Shown here piece after piece: positions 34,665 through 35,341 of a stretch of 35,341 nt of DNA; the first letter of the stretch is position 1; the number at the start of each line of letters is the position of its first letter. The position numbers and the translations under genes were made by a program. Location: the NCBI RefSeq assembly GCF_016429005.1, contig NZ_JAELTV010000024.1, positions 1 to 35,341 of the forward strand, given 5' to 3'. Under the pieces are notes generated by a model. The model was not told the DNA's origin and ran no database searches. It saw nothing but the letters and a program-made list of their open reading frames with translations. Source of the stretch: Pedobacter sp. ASV19 (lineage in GTDB: Bacteria; Bacteroidota; Bacteroidia; Sphingobacteriales; Sphingobacteriaceae).

Positions 34665-34835
34665 ATGAAGTATGGGCAAATAGAGACCATATACATAGAA
34701 AACTCATACTTTGTTCGCAAATACCGGGGGCTTTGGCGACCGAGGTTTGAGCATGGCGTGCACATGATATGCAGTAGGTATAGTACCGTTATAGTGAAGA
34801 TTAAGTATAAATGCGGGGATTTAGCTATTGTATAA
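34665..34835 (+). CDS. Doubtful small ORF upstream of a terminator
   Basis: This 56-aa frame (starting MKYGQIETIYIENSYFVRKY) ends 3 nt before a terminator-like hairpin. No family is recognised, and its composition (many Tyr, Arg, Ile) is not clearly protein-like. I list it only because the terminator needs an upstream transcript. A non-coding transcript is equally possible. Confidence 0.2.
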   Translation: MKYGQIETIYIENSYFVRKYRGLWRPRFEHGVHMICSRYSTVIVKIKYKCGDLAIV

Positions 34836-34838
34836 AAG

Positions 34839-34874
34839 AAAAAGGACCGAAGTCTAGCGACTCGGCCCCTTTTT
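34839..34874. terminator. Imperfect intrinsic terminator, possibly bidirectional
   Basis: AAAAAGG, CCGA and GTC on the left pair with GAC, TCGG and CCTTTTT on the right around a TAGC loop, with two small bulges. T-runs are present in both orientations. No confident gene ends here, so the transcript it terminates is unknown. On the minus strand, the motif TACCTTTA about 30 nt upstream of the hairpin is a near match to a -7 element. Confidence 0.65.
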
Positions 34875-35039
34875 ATTAAATTAACGCTCTCGGGTATAAA
34901 GGTAGAAAAGTTTTTTTAATACGTGCAATTTTTTTTTGCTGAAAAAAACATGATTTTGATGTGATCATATTCCTGTAGGAAATAGGCTTTTTACCATATT
35001 TACATGGTATGACTGACGTTTAAATAAAGTTTAGATAAA

Positions 35040-35071
35040 CTTGTGTAGTTAAATGACTACGTTTATATTTG
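35040..35071 (+). promoter_or_regulatory. Promoter of the ArsR gene (-33 CTTG, -7 TATATTTG)
   Basis: CTTG at 35040-35043 matches three of four bases of the Bacteroidota -33 TTTG. TATATTTG at 35064-35071 is an exact TAnnTTTG -7 element. The spacing is 20 nt, within the usual range. This is the best-formed promoter in the window. Confidence 0.6.
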
Positions 35072-35086
35072 TAGTCAAATAGCTAC
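35045..35086 (+). promoter_or_regulatory. Tandem palindromic operator for the ArsR-type repressor
   Basis: GTAGTTAAATGACTAC (35045-35060) and GTAGTCAAATAGCTAC (35071-35086) share the pattern GTAGTNAAATNRCTAC and are each inverted repeats, with starts 26 bp apart. The first fills the gap between -33 and -7, and the second starts at the end of -7 and covers the expected transcription start. This layout fits autorepression by the ArsR protein encoded 4 bp downstream. Confidence 0.7.
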
Positions 35087-35089
35087 ATA

Positions 35090-35265
35090 ATGAATTTAAG
35101 AAGAGATGTATTTCAGGCGATAGCAGATCCGACAAGAAGGGCTATACTTCTGCTGGTTGCTTCGCAGTCTTTAACTGCAGGGGCAATAGCCGCAAATTTC
35201 GATACCGCAAGACCAACAGTTTCAAAGCATTTGCAAATACTTACGGAGTGCGAATTGCTTAAACA
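35090..35265 (+). CDS. ArsR family winged-helix repressor, 3' truncated by contig end
   Basis: The frame starts at the ATG at 35090 and gives 58 complete codons before the genomic sequence ends at 35265. [20 protein letters not shown] is the standard ArsR start. The recognition helix lies in [19 protein letters not shown]. It resembles the ArsR subgroup that is usually followed by an AHSA1/SRPBCC-domain gene, which would lie beyond the contig. No metal-binding CxC motif is seen in the part present. After 35265 the frame runs into adapter sequence and must not be translated. Confidence 0.85.
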
Positions 35266-35284
35266 CTGTCTCTTATACACATCT
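35266..35284 (+). other. Nextera/Tn5 mosaic-end adapter sequence (artefact)
   Basis: The 19 bases CTGTCTCTTATACACATCT are the exact Tn5 mosaic end seen at the 3' side of Nextera library inserts. It interrupts the ArsR gene and is followed by AAAA and poly-G, so it is library adapter read-through and not a genomic transposon end. Confidence 0.97.
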
Positions 35285-35288
35285 AAAA

Positions 35289-35341
<53 letters not shown>

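Larger units (their letters stand above)
34602..35039. other. Gene-poor intergenic stretch
   Basis: Upstream of the ABC exporter start I see no convincing protein gene, tRNA or rRNA. It contains one doubtful small frame (34665-34835), a terminator-like hairpin (34839-34874), A/T-rich sequence, and a short inverted pair TACCAT/ATGGTA (34992-34997 and 35004-35009) upstream of the ArsR promoter. Confidence 0.6.

Noticed and set aside
1-35265. CRISPR array, tRNA, rRNA, integrase or insertion sequence
   Set aside because: I saw no regularly spaced repeats, no tRNA or rRNA-like sequence and no transposase or integrase gene in the genomic part of the window.
35266-35284. Tn5 mosaic end as evidence of a genomic transposon
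   Set aside because: It is followed at once by AAAA and poly-G at the contig end, with no transposase or target duplication, so library adapter is the simpler explanation.

Overview
The window looks like a contig end from a Bacteroidota genome, most likely a Sphingobacteriaceae (Pedobacter-type) soil or plant-associated organism. The evidence is the protein families (GH95/GH29 fucosidases with Sec signals, an ECF sigma/FecR pair, an STN outer-membrane beta-barrel, a DUF6496 mini-protein), the lack of strong Shine-Dalgarno sequences, and several TAnnTTTG promoter -7 elements. No taxonomic marker gene is present, so the genus is an inference.

Region 1 (1-9326, + strand) is one tightly packed operon, entered in the middle of its first visible gene. 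It encodes a UxaA-family sugar-acid dehydratase (5' truncated), an SDR dehydrogenase, a fumarylacetoacetate-hydrolase-family enzyme, a lactonase-type amidohydrolase, a second SDR dehydrogenase, LutA, LutB, LutC and a GH95 alpha-L-fucosidase. The enzymes fit a complete non-phosphorylating route: L-fucose, L-fuconolactone, L-fuconate, 2-keto-3-deoxy-L-fuconate, 2,4-diketo-3-deoxy-L-fuconate, then pyruvate plus L-lactate. LutABC then oxidises the L-lactate to pyruvate. From the second SDR onward the genes are separated by at most 1 nt or overlap by 1-4 nt.

Region 2 (9323-21731) is the extracytoplasmic saccharification block. Two divergent AraC-family regulators sit between GH95 and a co-directional run of GH29, GH29, SGNH esterase, SGNH-alpha/beta-hydrolase double esterase, GH29 and GH3. 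All the enzymes carry Sec signal peptides. The set suggests removal of fucose and ester groups from a branched acylated glycan. No SusC/SusD, sulfatase or fucose permease lies inside the window, so the glycan cannot be named.

Region 3 (21691-26517, - strand) is a tripartite exporter operon: TolC-like protein, HlyD-like adaptor and two ABC-2 permeases, without an ATPase gene. Region 4 (26605-28132) holds a 58-aa DUF6496 protein with a clear intrinsic terminator, and an SDR divergent from an HxlR regulator. Region 5 (28243-32482) is an ECF sigma factor, a FecR anti-sigma factor and an STN-containing outer-membrane beta-barrel without a SusD partner. Region 6 (32496-34601, - strand) has a small exported cysteine-containing peptide and an MsbA-type ABC exporter. 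Region 7 (34602-35265) is a 488-bp gene-poor stretch with an orphan terminator and a well-formed ArsR promoter/operator, followed by a truncated ArsR gene.

The final 76 bases are not genomic: the 19-bp Nextera (Tn5 mosaic end) adapter is followed by AAAA and 53 G. The right end is therefore a sequencing/assembly artefact and must not be read as biology.
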